DNA from: Paenibacillus sp. HW567
GTDB lineage: Bacteria > Bacillota > Bacilli > Paenibacillales > Paenibacillaceae
NCBI RefSeq assembly: GCF_000374185.1
Contig: NZ_KB910518.1
Coordinates: 4,636,530 to 4,700,529, forward strand
Length of the DNA: 64,000 nt
Reading direction: 5' to 3'
Shown here in pieces: positions 51,495 to 60,778 of this stretch. Made by a program: the position numbers and the translations under genes. The notes under the pieces were generated by a model. It searched no databases. It was not told the DNA's origin and saw nothing but the letters and a program-made list of their open reading frames with translations. Numbering within the stretch: the first letter of the stretch is position 1; the number at the start of each line of letters is the position of its first letter.

Positions 51495-52610
51495 TTATAC
51501 CTGGTGGGCCAGGGCCATCAATTTGTTTTTGCCGGAGCGTTTGGCGGTATAGAGCAAAGCATCCACTTCCTCGAACAGTTTCTCTTTGCTTGTCCCTTTG
51601 GCGTAGCTCCCAAGCCCGATACTGACTGTGACCACCCCGCCCGCCATTTCCTCGTGTGGGGTGTCCGAGAGCCGCAGGCGGATCTTTTCCGTCAGCTCAG
51701 CCGCCTCTTCAAAGGTCTTCTCAAAGAGCAGAATCGCAAATTCCTCGCCGCCATAACGGGCAGCAATATCCGCCGGTGAAATCATCTCCCGGATTACCTT
51801 ACCCACCCTGGCCAGAATAATATCCCCTGTCCGGTGTCCATATTTGTCATTAATCATTTTAAAGTTATCAATATCAATCAGGGCCAGATGAAACGGTGCG
51901 CCTTGATCCCCGTATTCCATTGCCTTATCGTAGAATTCGTGGAAGGATATATGATTATAGAGATCCGTCAGAGCATCCGTTGTCGACAGCTTGCGTATGA
52001 TCGCATTCTCAATCAGCAAATCCTGCTTGGCCGTCAGCGTCGTCTCCAGATCACTTACAAGCTCACGCCCGTTGATGATGATAATGCTTGCGATCAATGT
52101 ACCCATCACCAGAAATAACGGAATGGCAATCAGGTCAAACGAGCTTAAAAAAAACTTAAACCAATAATCCCACCGATACAGCACAAAAAAGGCTATCGCC
52201 TGCAGCGCAAACGTATACCAGGTTAAATCCAGTCTATAAAAAATCGCCGATGCAAAAATCGGCAACAGCATCAGCGCCCCAATAATGCGGATATCCATGT
52301 TCAGATGGATAATCATCATGGCAATAACCGTACCCGCCAAAAAAAGGGAGAGGATCGAATATTTGGAGCCGCTATAATCCATCACTTGGGTCACGGCCAC
52401 AACCGCCCCCATTAACAGGGTAGGATACAGCAGCACGTTAAGATAAAAATCATACGCCGTCCTATCATAGGGGAGAAATAAAAACGAGCCCAGTTGCGCT
52501 ATGAAATGAAAGGCAATCACGAGCCAATATATCTGCAAAAAACGTTTGATCCACTTCTCCTGCCGATAGGCCGAGGTACCCGAAGCGCCAATGAAATCTC
52601 GTAATCTCAA
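51495..52610 (-). CDS. membrane diguanylate cyclase (GGDEF)
   Basis: The protein has about 371 residues. Six membrane helices (about 25-185) precede a short linker and a GGDEF domain with LTDLYNHISFHEFY, IDIDNFKMINDKYGH and the active-site loop RYGGEEF. The allosteric RxxD site is replaced by SPAD, so product inhibition may be lost. It makes cyclic di-GMP. The frame stays open to 52787, but the upstream part runs through a decayed CRISPR repeat. I prefer the TTG at 52610, with AGGTGA six bases upstream; a GTG at 52619 is also possible. Confidence 0.85.
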   Translation of the reverse strand: MRLRDFIGASGTSAYRQEKWIKRFLQIYWLVIAFHFIAQLGSFLFLPYDRTAYDFYLNVLLYPTLLMGAVVAVTQVMDYSGSKYSILSLFLAGTVIAMMIIHLNMDIRIIGALMLLPIFASAIFYRLDLTWYTFALQAIAFFVLYRWDYWFKFFLSSFDLIAIPLFLVMGTLIASIIIINGRELVSDLETTLTAKQDLLIENAIIRKLSTTDALTDLYNHISFHEFYDKAMEYGDQGAPFHLALIDIDNFKMINDKYGHRTGDIILARVGKVIREMISPADIAARYGGEEFAILLFEKTFEEAAELTEKIRLRLSDTPHEEMAGGVVTVSIGLGSYAKGTSKEKLFEEVDALLYTAKRSGKNKLMALAHQV

Positions 52611-52713
52611 AACGGTCACCTGCTGAATATAGAGTAGACTGTAACTGCACAAGTCACAATATTTTACCATGATAAGGAGGGGAATTGATACTTCGTAGTT
52701 TAAGCTCGGATGT

Positions 52714-53036
52714 ATTTCAATCCGCGCTCTATATAGGGAGCGGAAAAATACTGTACATATAGAGCGGAAAAACGTTCCACTTGACATTATAGCATAAGGG
52801 CTCGAAATGCGCTCTTGTGTGGGGGAGGGGCACGGCCAGCCAAGTATAGAGCATCACTTTCAATCACTGTTCAATCCTTACTCCCATATAGGGAGGGAGC
52901 GACCGCCTTGCCAACATTTACATTACCCGTACGTGCTTTATTTCAATCCACGCTCCCGCATAGAGAGCGACATCGTTGATGTCTATGGGTTTACCATCTC
53001 CAGAATTTCAATCCACGCTCCCGCAGGGGAAGCGAC
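52714..53036 (-). CRISPR. degenerate outer part of the type I-C array
   Basis: Repeat-like blocks stand at 52714-52745, about 52868-52903, 52940-52971 and 53005-53036. The last two differ from the consensus by a few bases; their spacer (52972-53004) is 33 bases. The first two are badly decayed. The blocks have the same orientation as the main array and lie at its leader-distal side. Confidence 0.85.
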
Positions 53037-53157
53037 AGTTCGCCTCGAACTCCTTACTATGTAAGGGCTTAAAGCAATAAAAGTGCGAACCTCTTAAATT
53101 GGGAAAATTCTCTTAGAAAACATTCTCCAAAAACCCTCAAATCCCTTCTACAGCAAG

Positions 53158-53209
53158 AAGTGCGAACCTGCTAGGAATTTCGTGTGAGCTTTAGGTTCGC
53201 ACTTTTTTA
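53158..53209 (+). terminator. hairpin at the left of the array insert
   Basis: AAGTGCGAACCT ... AGGTTCGCACTT is followed by TTTTAA. A further copy of the left arm stands at 53081-53092. No gene reads into it; 52611-53390 otherwise holds only relic repeats. Confidence 0.65.
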
Positions 53210-53390
53210 ACAGCTCCCGCTATTACGAGCAAGTGGAAGATAATTTTGATTAATTCTCCACACTGAGAGTAGTGAGTGTTGATTTCCTGACATCGATGCT
53301 AAAAATAATAACAAGATAAAGTCTATGTTCTTCGTGTGGTCAATCTACTGGCTTCATTATAGGTTGAAAAAGCAGCTATCAGATAAATAC

Positions 53391-53440
53391 AAAAAAGAAT
53401 GACCCTCAGATTTAGCGTGATTCTGGAGGTCACTCTCTTT
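53391..53440 (-). terminator. terminator of the ribbon-helix-helix gene
   Basis: On the minus strand AGAGTGACCTCCAGA ... TCTGAGGGTCATTCT is followed by TTTTTT, 15 bases past the stop. Confidence 0.85.
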
Positions 53441-53454
53441 TACGCAAAGCTACT

Positions 53455-53628
53455 TTACTCTTCCGTCCTAATGATTCCCTTATCCTTTTCAAACTGCTCT
53501 ATATGTTGTTCGATTAGGTACTCAATCTGCATAGCAATAGAACGCTTATTCTTCTCCGCAATATATTTTATTTTTACGAAATTTTCATCTTTCAACCTTA
53601 ACGTGAACACTCTTTTATCGGTTGCCAT
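53455..53628 (-). CDS. ribbon-helix-helix regulator in the CRISPR-array insert
   Basis: The protein has 57 residues from the ATG at 53628 (GGGAG 10 bases upstream). KRVFTLRLKDENFVKIKYIAEKN, then KRSIAMQIEYLIEQHI, is an Arc/MetJ-type ribbon-helix-helix with a short acidic tail. It is divergent from the 92-residue gene, and two AAGTGATGTCA boxes lie between them, so it probably represses both. An antitoxin role is possible, but no toxin is apparent. Confidence 0.8.
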   Translation of the reverse strand: MATDKRVFTLRLKDENFVKIKYIAEKNKRSIAMQIEYLIEQHIEQFEKDKGIIRTEE

Positions 53629-53646
53629 ATGTTTAGTACTCCCTAA

Positions 53647-53716
53647 AAGTGATGTCATTATTGTAGCATTGTGAAATAAACGATTATAGATTCACATTGA
53701 CATCTAAGTGATGTCA
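53647..53716. promoter_or_regulatory. paired AAGTGATGTCA boxes, likely ribbon-helix-helix operators
   Basis: AAGTGATGTCA occurs at 53647-53657 and 53706-53716. The second is part of an inverted repeat TGACATC-TAA-GTGATGTCA that fills the spacer of the promoter at 53697-53725. The first is in the leader of the regulator gene itself. Confidence 0.65.
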
Positions 53717-53725
53717 CTATATAAT
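53697..53725 (+). promoter_or_regulatory. perfect consensus sigma-A promoter
   Basis: TTGACA, exactly 17 bases, TATAAT. It drives the 92-residue protein gene and is overlapped by the proposed operator. Confidence 0.85.
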
Positions 53726-53770
53726 TTAATTTATACATTTACTTTATTTTTTTCGTGAAAGGAAGCATTC

Positions 53771-54049
53771 ATGGCTAACCTGGAACAAGCTTTTGACCAG
53801 TTTCTTTCCATTCGTATGGAGTATACAGCTCACTCAATATTGTCTAATTCAAACGAATATAAACAATTAATACAGGAATGCAATCAGCTATTTGTAGAGT
53901 TGATTTCTTTTCTCCCCAAAGATTATAAACAACTTCTTCAAAATTATGATACAAGCACCACTTTACTTCAGGGCATAGCGGAAACGTTAATGTATAAACA
54001 AGGGTTGAAGGATGGTATTAATCTTAACAAACTTTTAGTCGATCAATAA
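53771..54049 (+). CDS. 92-residue helical protein in the CRISPR-array insert
   Basis: The soluble helical protein (LEQAFDQFLSIRMEYTAHSIL, ECNQLFVELISFLPKDYKQLL, YKQGLKDGINLNKLL) has no signal or membrane segment. GAAAGGAAGC lies upstream. The C-terminal YKQGLKDG pattern recalls small uncharacterised proteins of Bacillota that I cannot name with confidence. It has a consensus promoter and a neighbouring repressor, so it is probably made strongly when the repressor is off. Function unknown. Confidence 0.7.
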   Translation: MANLEQAFDQFLSIRMEYTAHSILSNSNEYKQLIQECNQLFVELISFLPKDYKQLLQNYDTSTTLLQGIAETLMYKQGLKDGINLNKLLVDQ

Positions 54050-54093
54050 TCTAACGACTCCTCTTGATCAATTAGATTGAGCTAGCTTCAAAA

Positions 54094-55862
54094 ACTTCAA
54101 TCGTCGCTCCCACATAGGGAACGACGATTGATTGCAGCCTATGTTTCTCTTGCTAGTGCATTTCAATCCGCGCTCCCGCGTAGGGAGCGACGATCGTGCT
54201 GTTGCGTGATCGGGAATCACGCGCAAGATTTCAATCCACGCTCCCGTACAGGGAGCGACCATTGTCAGCGCCAGCGCTACCCCCGGCGTGTTATTTCAAT
54301 CCACGCTCCCGTACATGGAGCGACGCTATAATCCAAGTGAAACTCCTCCGCCATATAAATTTCAATCCACGCTCCCGTACAGGGAGCGACCTTCCGCTGC
54401 TTGAGTGCGTACTCGGTAGCAAAATTTCAATCCACACTCCCACATAGGGAGCGACTACAAACTGCAATACCAACCTCGTAGCCGTCAGATATTTCAATCC
54501 ACGCTCCCACATAGGGAGCGACAAGCATATCGTCCACGCCTTCTTCCATGTTTGGATTATTTCAATCCACGCTCCCACATAGGGAGCGACGTATGGGCGT
54601 TGATATCGCTCGCCTCGGCGCTGACACATTTCAATCCACGCTCCCACATAGGGAGCGACAGTCTTTTAGCTTGTCGGTACGGGGATACTGACTATTTCAA
54701 TCCACGCTCCCACATAGGGAGCGACGTGTATGTTTGTTGACTGAGTAGTGGATCAAGCAGCATTTCAATCCACGCTCCCACATAGGGAGCGACCCACTGG
54801 CTGTACTCTTTTTCTTTGTCCAGATGGAGGTATTTCAATCCACGCTCCCACATAGGGAGCGACAACCTTGGCTGTTCGGTCTGCGCCTTTGGTGTCTATT
54901 TCAATCCACGCTCCCACATAGGGAGCGACTCTAACACGATGTATCATATAAAGCTTATGGGGTATATTTCAATCCACGCTCCCACATAGGGAGCGACGAT
55001 GTCCCTCCTGTTGTCCCTTTTGAACAATCGGATTTCAATCCACGCTCCCACATAGGGAGCGACGAATTCAAACCATCTGCAATTCGCTTCATTACTTTAT
55101 TTCAATCCACGCTCCCACATAGGGAGCGACCTATTTCGCTGTCAGTATCGGTCAAACTGTATATTATTTCAATCCACGCTCCCACATAGGGAGCGACCTA
55201 AATGCGGAAGTATATCAATAAGCAACTCTTCTATTTCAATCCACGCTCCCACATAGGGAGCGACGTATACGGAAGTACCCACTTGCCGTGATGCAATGAT
55301 TTCAATCCACGCTCCCACATAGGGAGCGACACCGAGTCCTATAAGCAGGCCCTTGATTACGCTATTTCAATCCACGCTCCCACATAGGGAGCGACTTGTA
55401 ACGTATTCAGGTAAACGACAATCTCTTTCCATTTCAATCCACGCTCCCACATAGGGAGCGACATAAGTACAGAGGGCAATCTACTGATACAGGTATTTCA
55501 ATCCACGCTCCCACATAGGGAGCGACGAATTTCAACCGGAAATCACAGATGCATTAAGACATTTCAATCCACGCTCCCACATAGGGAGCGACTTTTGCTG
55601 ATCCTATTCAAATAAGGAGGGTACTCATGATTTCAATCCACGCTCCCACATAGGGAGCGACGATTACTCAGCAGCCAGTGCTTCAGTATGATCCAAAGAT
55701 TTCAATCCACGCTCCCACATAGGGAGCGACAGATACACCAGCAATCTGGTTTTACCTGACGAATATTTCAATCCACGCTCCCACATAGGGAGCGACAGCC
55801 CCCGGCCTGTATGGCGATGTAAATCACAAGATTTCAATCCACGCTCCCACATAGGGAGCGAC
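54094..55862 (-). CRISPR. type I-C CRISPR array, 27 repeats and 26 spacers
   Basis: The 32-base repeat on the plus strand starts ATTTCAATCCACGCTCCC and ends ACATAGGGAGCGAC. Read from the leader it is GTCGCTCCC...GATTGAAAT, the usual I-C form. Starts run from 54094 to 55831 at 65-69 base intervals, so spacers are about 33-37 bases. The stem CGCTCCC/GGGAGCG closes a five-base loop. Repeats from 54491 rightward are uniform; the leftmost six vary, as expected for the old, leader-distal end. Confidence 0.98.
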
Positions 55863-56020
55863 AGCGATTTTTAACCATAAAAAGTATAAAAGCCCTTTTA
55901 TTATGGCGAATATCCACTTGGTTCTCAAATAAAAAAGCGAAGATAGCTTAATATCGAACACTTTATTACAAATAATGTAATAAAGTTGGTGCGAAGGACC
56001 CGGGGATTTCATGGGCGCTA
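55863..56020 (-). promoter_or_regulatory. CRISPR leader
   Basis: An AT-rich stretch lies between cas2 and the first repeat on the transcribed side. It contains TTTATTAC-N7-GTAATAAA (55962-55984), a possible binding site for adaptation factors. New spacers should enter at 55862. Confidence 0.75.
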
Positions 56021-56030
56021 TACATTCGCA

Positions 56031-56321
56031 CTACAAAATTAAAGGTCCCTCCAGGTCAATGGATTCTTTGATACCCACATGTTCTACTTTATTTTTGTGA
56101 TTGTTGCCCAGTTGATAAAATCTCAAGCTGTCTTCATTGGGATCAATAATTGCCTTGAGCTTTATCTTTAATTCAGCGAATTGTGCTGCATCTACGACAC
56201 ATTCAAAAACAGAATTCTGGACCCGCTGTCCATAATTTTGGCATGTTTTCGAGACTTTACGCAGCCGACTCTGACCTTCACTGCTTAGGGTGCTTACATC
56301 GTACGTAATCAGCACCAACAT
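56031..56321 (-). CDS. cas2: CRISPR adaptation endonuclease Cas2
   Basis: The protein has 96 residues from the ATG at 56321; a GTG at 56330 is possible but extends beyond the usual length. VLITYDVST carries the conserved Asp, followed by VQNSVFECVVD, of the ferredoxin-like fold. It bridges two Cas1 dimers during spacer capture. It is nine bases after cas1. Confidence 0.95.
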   Translation of the reverse strand: MLVLITYDVSTLSSEGQSRLRKVSKTCQNYGQRVQNSVFECVVDAAQFAELKIKLKAIIDPNEDSLRFYQLGNNHKNKVEHVGIKESIDLEGPLIL

Positions 56322-56330
56322 CCTATACAC

Positions 56331-57362
56331 CTACTTCCATAAGAACGGAGGATACTCGTCCAAATCATTGCGCAAATGACGGGCCAATAACAAAGCTTGG
56401 GCATGGGGAACTAGCCCCCATTGGATTTTCTCTCCCAAATACGGATGCGTGATCGTTTCTTGCTTTTTGCTCTGCCAAGCGGCCAGAAACTTCTTTCTCG
56501 CCTCATCGGTCATGATCACAGCTCCGTTTTCTTTCTTGAGAAAGTCAGCTTTATTCACTAGCTTTTTGTTAATTAACGACAGAACAAACTTATCTGCGAA
56601 AACACCCCGTAATTCCTCCATAACATCCAGCGCCAACGAAACTCGCCCCGGACGGTCCCGATGCAGAAAACCCACATAGGCATCCAATCCAACAGCCTCC
56701 AAGGCGGAGGCCGTATCATGTGCCAGCAGAGTATACGCAAAGGATAACATGGCGTTTACATTATCTAACGGAGGTCTGCGGGAACGGGAGTGAAAATAAA
56801 AGTCCTCTTTTTGCTGCAAAATCATCTGGTCAAACATTCTGTTATACGAAATGGCAGCTTGCCCTTCCAGCCCTCTTAATCTGTCTAATTGCTCACAGGT
56901 TCTTACCTCAAGGATTAAGGAGGATAACTGCTTAGAAGTTTCTTTGAAATCCTCAACATTTACCCGCAGCGGATAATCTCTTGTCATTCTTTCCAGCATC
57001 CATTTGTGGTTATAGATTTTGCCGATAATAAAATTTCGGGCTATCTTAGCTGAACGAATCTCATCTTCAGACAAGATATATTGCTTCTTGCGGAGTACTA
57101 CATTTCCCCGGCTCTGCCCTGTTACTCTAGCCAGAAATCTTCCGTTCATTGTTAAGAATAGCAAAGAGATGTTACTATCTGCACAATAGCCCATCAGCGC
57201 CGGACTTGCTCCCGTGTATCCAAAAGCTACAATGGATTCCAGGTTATGCAGTGGAAATCTGCCCAGCTTCTCTTCCTCTTTCAAGAGCACAATATTATCC
57301 CCATCCAGTGATAAATAAACTGACGGCTGGGTGATGTATAGTGTATTCAGAAGTTTCTTCAT
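56331..57362 (-). CDS. cas1: CRISPR adaptation integrase Cas1
   Basis: The 343-residue protein (subtype I-C) has metal ligands E166 in RGLEGQAA, H234 in GFLHRDRPGR and D246 in LALDVMEEL. All are intact, so acquisition should be possible. The N-terminal beta domain with LPHNLESIVAFGYTG-like sequence is normal. Its start overlaps cas4 by four bases. Confidence 0.97.
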   Translation of the reverse strand: MKKLLNTLYITQPSVYLSLDGDNIVLLKEEEKLGRFPLHNLESIVAFGYTGASPALMGYCADSNISLLFLTMNGRFLARVTGQSRGNVVLRKKQYILSEDEIRSAKIARNFIIGKIYNHKWMLERMTRDYPLRVNVEDFKETSKQLSSLILEVRTCEQLDRLRGLEGQAAISYNRMFDQMILQQKEDFYFHSRSRRPPLDNVNAMLSFAYTLLAHDTASALEAVGLDAYVGFLHRDRPGRVSLALDVMEELRGVFADKFVLSLINKKLVNKADFLKKENGAVIMTDEARKKFLAAWQSKKQETITHPYLGEKIQWGLVPHAQALLLARHLRNDLDEYPPFLWK

Positions 57363-58021
57363 TCCCGGATTTTCCCTTCAACATAACTTTTTACAGTCTG
57401 CTTATTCATTAATTTAGGCAAACAAACATGTTGAAGAGAGCAGCTTTTGCAAAAGGGGCCTGTCTTCACTTTGGGAGTATGTCTGCGGCTATAATAGCTC
57501 TGCATTTCTTCTACCATTGTCTTCACATTGGCCTTCAGTTCCGCAGTAAGTGGCACTTCAATCCGGTGTTTGATCTCATTATAGAAAATATATCCTGTTG
57601 GCACTTCACACAGCAGCATTTCTTCAAGGCACATGGCCTGCGCGGCTAATTGCACAATATCTTCATTGCTTGTTTTGGGTTTGCCACGTTTGTATTCAAC
57701 CGGATAAGCAACATACTTACCATCGGCGCCGCTGATCTCAACCCCGCTGGAATCTTGTATAAACTCTACCACATCACAAATTCCACTGATGTTCAGTTCC
57801 CGGGACTTCACCGGCATTGCACGAACAATAATTTTGTCGCCCCGCTTCTCCCGTGTAAAAGGCTGGTCCGCATTCCTATGCAGATGCTGTCCCTCTATGG
57901 TCCGCACATTTTCTTCCCACTGTTGTTCAATATGAATTAATGCCCACTGTCGTTTGCAAAATTGAAAATGCTGTATGCCAGAGAGCATTAATTCACCGTC
58001 TTCTTCACTATAGGCCATCAA
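57359..58021 (-). CDS. cas4: CRISPR adaptation nuclease Cas4
   Basis: The 220-residue RecB-like nuclease has the Fe-S cysteines C22 (HFQFCKRQW) and C191, C194, C200 (FCKSCSLQHVCLP) and the catalytic YPVEYKRG. It trims prespacers and selects those next to a PAM, giving spacers their orientation. It overlaps cas7 by 14 bases, and its stop overlaps the cas1 start. Confidence 0.96.
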   Translation of the reverse strand: MMAYSEEDGELMLSGIQHFQFCKRQWALIHIEQQWEENVRTIEGQHLHRNADQPFTREKRGDKIIVRAMPVKSRELNISGICDVVEFIQDSSGVEISGADGKYVAYPVEYKRGKPKTSNEDIVQLAAQAMCLEEMLLCEVPTGYIFYNEIKHRIEVPLTAELKANVKTMVEEMQSYYSRRHTPKVKTGPFCKSCSLQHVCLPKLMNKQTVKSYVEGKIRE

Positions 58022-58868
58022 TAACCTCAGCGCTAAGTCCTTCCAGCTCAGTTAAAACCACTTCATAATCGCCTATTGCTCTAGGCTCTTCAATCTTAGG
58101 AGCGACCGCTAACGAACGATGAACTTTAGCTGATGAATACTGGCCTAGCTTGGAGTTGTGCTCCCACCAGTACACTTTATGTACTTCCATGCTTCCGTCG
58201 GGTCTGGCTGCAGAAGCATCATTTTCGAATAGCGTGATAAGCACCTGTTTGATTTTCTCCGCATCCTCATTGGAGAATCCTGTTTTCTCAGCTAACTGTG
58301 TATTAATGCTTCCATAGAATACATACACCCCAAAATCTACGCGATGCTTCATCCCCATAGTGTCGGAACCTCTGTCTTTCCCAGGCTCGGAATTTACACT
58401 TTTGGTAATTTGCATACTTGTAATATCAATGGGGCTTACACTTGTCGCTGTATGGATGGAGACGGGACCTCTTACTCCCACAGATACCCCGGCTCCTTTG
58501 TCTGCTTTGAAGGCAAAAACCTGGCCAAAACTCCGAACATCGAGCCATTCCTGACATGCAATCCGGGCAAATTCATCGTTTGAGCTTACTTTTGCTTTTA
58601 AAATCTTATCCAATTCTACATTCGCATCCGCACGCTCTCTTAAACTGCTGAATGAATCGGTCTTCCGGTCATTGGACTGTACAAAAATAGACTCTCCCAT
58701 ATCTTGCAGACGATTTCTAATTTTCCGTTTCAACGCAACATCTGAAATTTCACCGTAACCATCATAATTTTGCCGAGGACGGTTCCCATTGAGAGGATCG
58801 CCGTTAGGGTTGGCTTTCGTAACAGATACAATAACAGCGAAATCAATTTTATGATCTAAAGTAGTCAT
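58008..58868 (-). CDS. cas7: type I-C Cascade backbone protein Cas7 (Csd2)
   Basis: The 286-residue protein is of the Csd2/Csh2 family, with the typical opening FAVIVSVTKANPNGDPLNGNRPR and GMKHRVDFGVYVFYGSI. Several copies coat the crRNA. It starts two bases after the cas8c stop. Confidence 0.96.
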   Translation of the reverse strand: MTTLDHKIDFAVIVSVTKANPNGDPLNGNRPRQNYDGYGEISDVALKRKIRNRLQDMGESIFVQSNDRKTDSFSSLRERADANVELDKILKAKVSSNDEFARIACQEWLDVRSFGQVFAFKADKGAGVSVGVRGPVSIHTATSVSPIDITSMQITKSVNSEPGKDRGSDTMGMKHRVDFGVYVFYGSINTQLAEKTGFSNEDAEKIKQVLITLFENDASAARPDGSMEVHKVYWWEHNSKLGQYSSAKVHRSLAVAPKIEEPRAIGDYEVVLTELEGLSAEVIDGL

Positions 58869-58870
58869 GT

Positions 58871-60778
58871 TTATCTCTCCTCATTGTCAGATACTTGAGT
58901 GGAATCGTTGTTCTTATTTTTCTTCTGATAGAGTTCATGTCTCTGACTGTAATAGCCTAATAAATACTTCCCGGATAGCGGTTTATTATTGAATTGGTCG
59001 AATGGAATTCTTGAAGCCACCTCATCAATCAGGCTCGAATAATATCTTAATTGTGTTCCAAGTCTTGCCTGATGCGGCTGCAAGCACTTCTGAATCGTGT
59101 TCCAGGTTCTCTCCGGATGCTGGGAGAATGCATTCATATAACGAATGGCATTGGTTGAACGCTTCTCATCGGAATCAAGCGCTCTTCTCTCTAACACGTC
59201 GGCAATAGCTAGCAATCTTCCAAATAAATAACTGCGGTCATCTACTTCTGTATCTAAGGCCACATTCATTTCCTCCTTCTTATTAATCAAGGCGCATGTA
59301 ATACTGAGTGTTTTCTCCCACTCCCACTTCTCCATGGATGCAGGATTGGAAGCCCGGTAAAAAGCACTCCGTACAATGTCCTGCGGAATATTATGCCCAT
59401 CGACGATGCAGGGAAGAATACGTTCCATCAATCCCTTTACAACCTTTTCATTGGCTTTGGGACCGTATGCGGCGAAGGCAATATCCTTTGTGGCTGGCGC
59501 TCCGTAGAATTCAGCCCAATTATCCTGTGTATCTTTACGATACCGGTGCAGCCATGAGCAGGTTGAATGCCAATGAACCAATTTATCTAAATAAAGCTGC
59601 TTGTCCATATTTCGGTAATAAAGTACGGCCAATCGTCCGGTAGTTGCAGAATCAAGGACAAGAATATTCACATCCGATTTGTATTCAGAAGAAAGCTTGT
59701 TTCTATAGCCTTCCATCGCCTTAGCCACTTCACCCGCAAACTCCTGATGGGTATAACTTTTTCGTTCTTTGGTTGCAATGGGTTCCAGATCAAGGGAGAA
59801 GAAATCCTCAGTAGGGTCAGGAATATTAAGATCGTCGTTACCCCAGACGAGAAATACACGCTGGTCGATGATTTTACCCTGCCGGTTAATCAGCCACTTC
59901 AAGGCGTTATGTGCTTTCTGAGAGACCTCGTAGCTGATACTGGCAGCATCACTGCTCTGCGTGAAACGCCCACGGAATGTAAATCCGCTGGTATCATTGG
60001 AGGAGATGAGCTTCGCCTTATCCGCTGCATTTCTGATTTTGTTCGCGTGCCTTTCTGTACTTGGGAGCATCTTTCCGGTTACATAGCAGTAATCATCCTT
60101 ACCTAATAAATGACTATAATAATGCACAAATGAATCATACATTTCAGGGTCCTTCCATACTTTGGTCAGTTCCTTGTCCGGTGAATAAACATTGAACCTG
60201 ATGAATGCACTCTCTTGTTCACCTGGAACCAATGAGAATATGGGTGGTTTCTCTCCATGCAAATCTTCAAATTTCTTGTCCCATTTATCAATAAGCTGAC
60301 CATCTGCATCAAGGAATACTATTTTGTTATTCACTAAATCCCGGATAAGCTGTCGTTTATTCAAATAGCTATAGATAATTTTTACTTTGGCAGAGGCATA
60401 AGGAGAATCCGCCCACTCACCCAAGTTCTTGATATACTCCGCAAAAGGCTCTTCTTTCTTAATCTTCCCGCCATAAGCAAGAAAGTCCCCGGCCACATAA
60501 CTGAGCTTATCATGGAGTGGATAGGGGGCAACCTTGGAACCCGCCCGGCTGGAAGACTCTTCTGTACATGGGATCAAGGTGCTGCTATCGCCTTTCTCTA
60601 TCACTGACGCGGAATGGAATTCACCATTCTCTGTAATCTCAACTTCGATATGCGCATTCTGCGTAGTGTGAGATACGGGCAGCAGAGTGAATTCGCGGTC
60701 ATTGTATTTAATCTCGGGTACACCCACACAGTCCTGATTAGATTGATAAGTTTCATATAAATTCAACAACCAGCTCAT
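58871..60778 (-). CDS. cas8c: type I-C Cascade large subunit Cas8c (Csd1)
   Basis: The 635-residue protein shows the Csd1 patterns [21 protein letters not shown] and [31 protein letters not shown] in consecutive pieces from about residue 235. It reads the PAM and opens DNA. In I-C systems an internal start in this gene can also yield the small subunit Cas11; the C-terminal third here is helical and could do so. It overlaps cas5 by four bases. Confidence 0.96.
   Translation of the reverse strand: MSWLLNLYETYQSNQDCVGVPEIKYNDREFTLLPVSHTTQNAHIEVEITENGEFHSASVIEKGDSSTLIPCTEESSSRAGSKVAPYPLHDKLSYVAGDFLAYGGKIKKEEPFAEYIKNLGEWADSPYASAKVKIIYSYLNKRQLIRDLVNNKIVFLDADGQLIDKWDKKFEDLHGEKPPIFSLVPGEQESAFIRFNVYSPDKELTKVWKDPEMYDSFVHYYSHLLGKDDYCYVTGKMLPSTERHANKIRNAADKAKLISSNDTSGFTFRGRFTQSSDAASISYEVSQKAHNALKWLINRQGKIIDQRVFLVWGNDDLNIPDPTEDFFSLDLEPIATKERKSYTHQEFAGEVAKAMEGYRNKLSSEYKSDVNILVLDSATTGRLAVLYYRNMDKQLYLDKLVHWHSTCSWLHRYRKDTQDNWAEFYGAPATKDIAFAAYGPKANEKVVKGLMERILPCIVDGHNIPQDIVRSAFYRASNPASMEKWEWEKTLSITCALINKKEEMNVALDTEVDDRSYLFGRLLAIADVLERRALDSDEKRSTNAIRYMNAFSQHPERTWNTIQKCLQPHQARLGTQLRYYSSLIDEVASRIPFDQFNNKPLSGKYLLGYYSQRHELYQKKNKNNDSTQVSDNEER

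Noticed and set aside
53037-54093. Insertion sequence as the cause of the array split
   Set aside because: No transposase, terminal inverted repeats or target duplication could be seen.
54128-55852. Many short open frames inside the CRISPR array, with repeated VAPYVGAWIEI or FNPRSHIGSD words
   Set aside because: They are translations of the repeat and change frame with spacer length.
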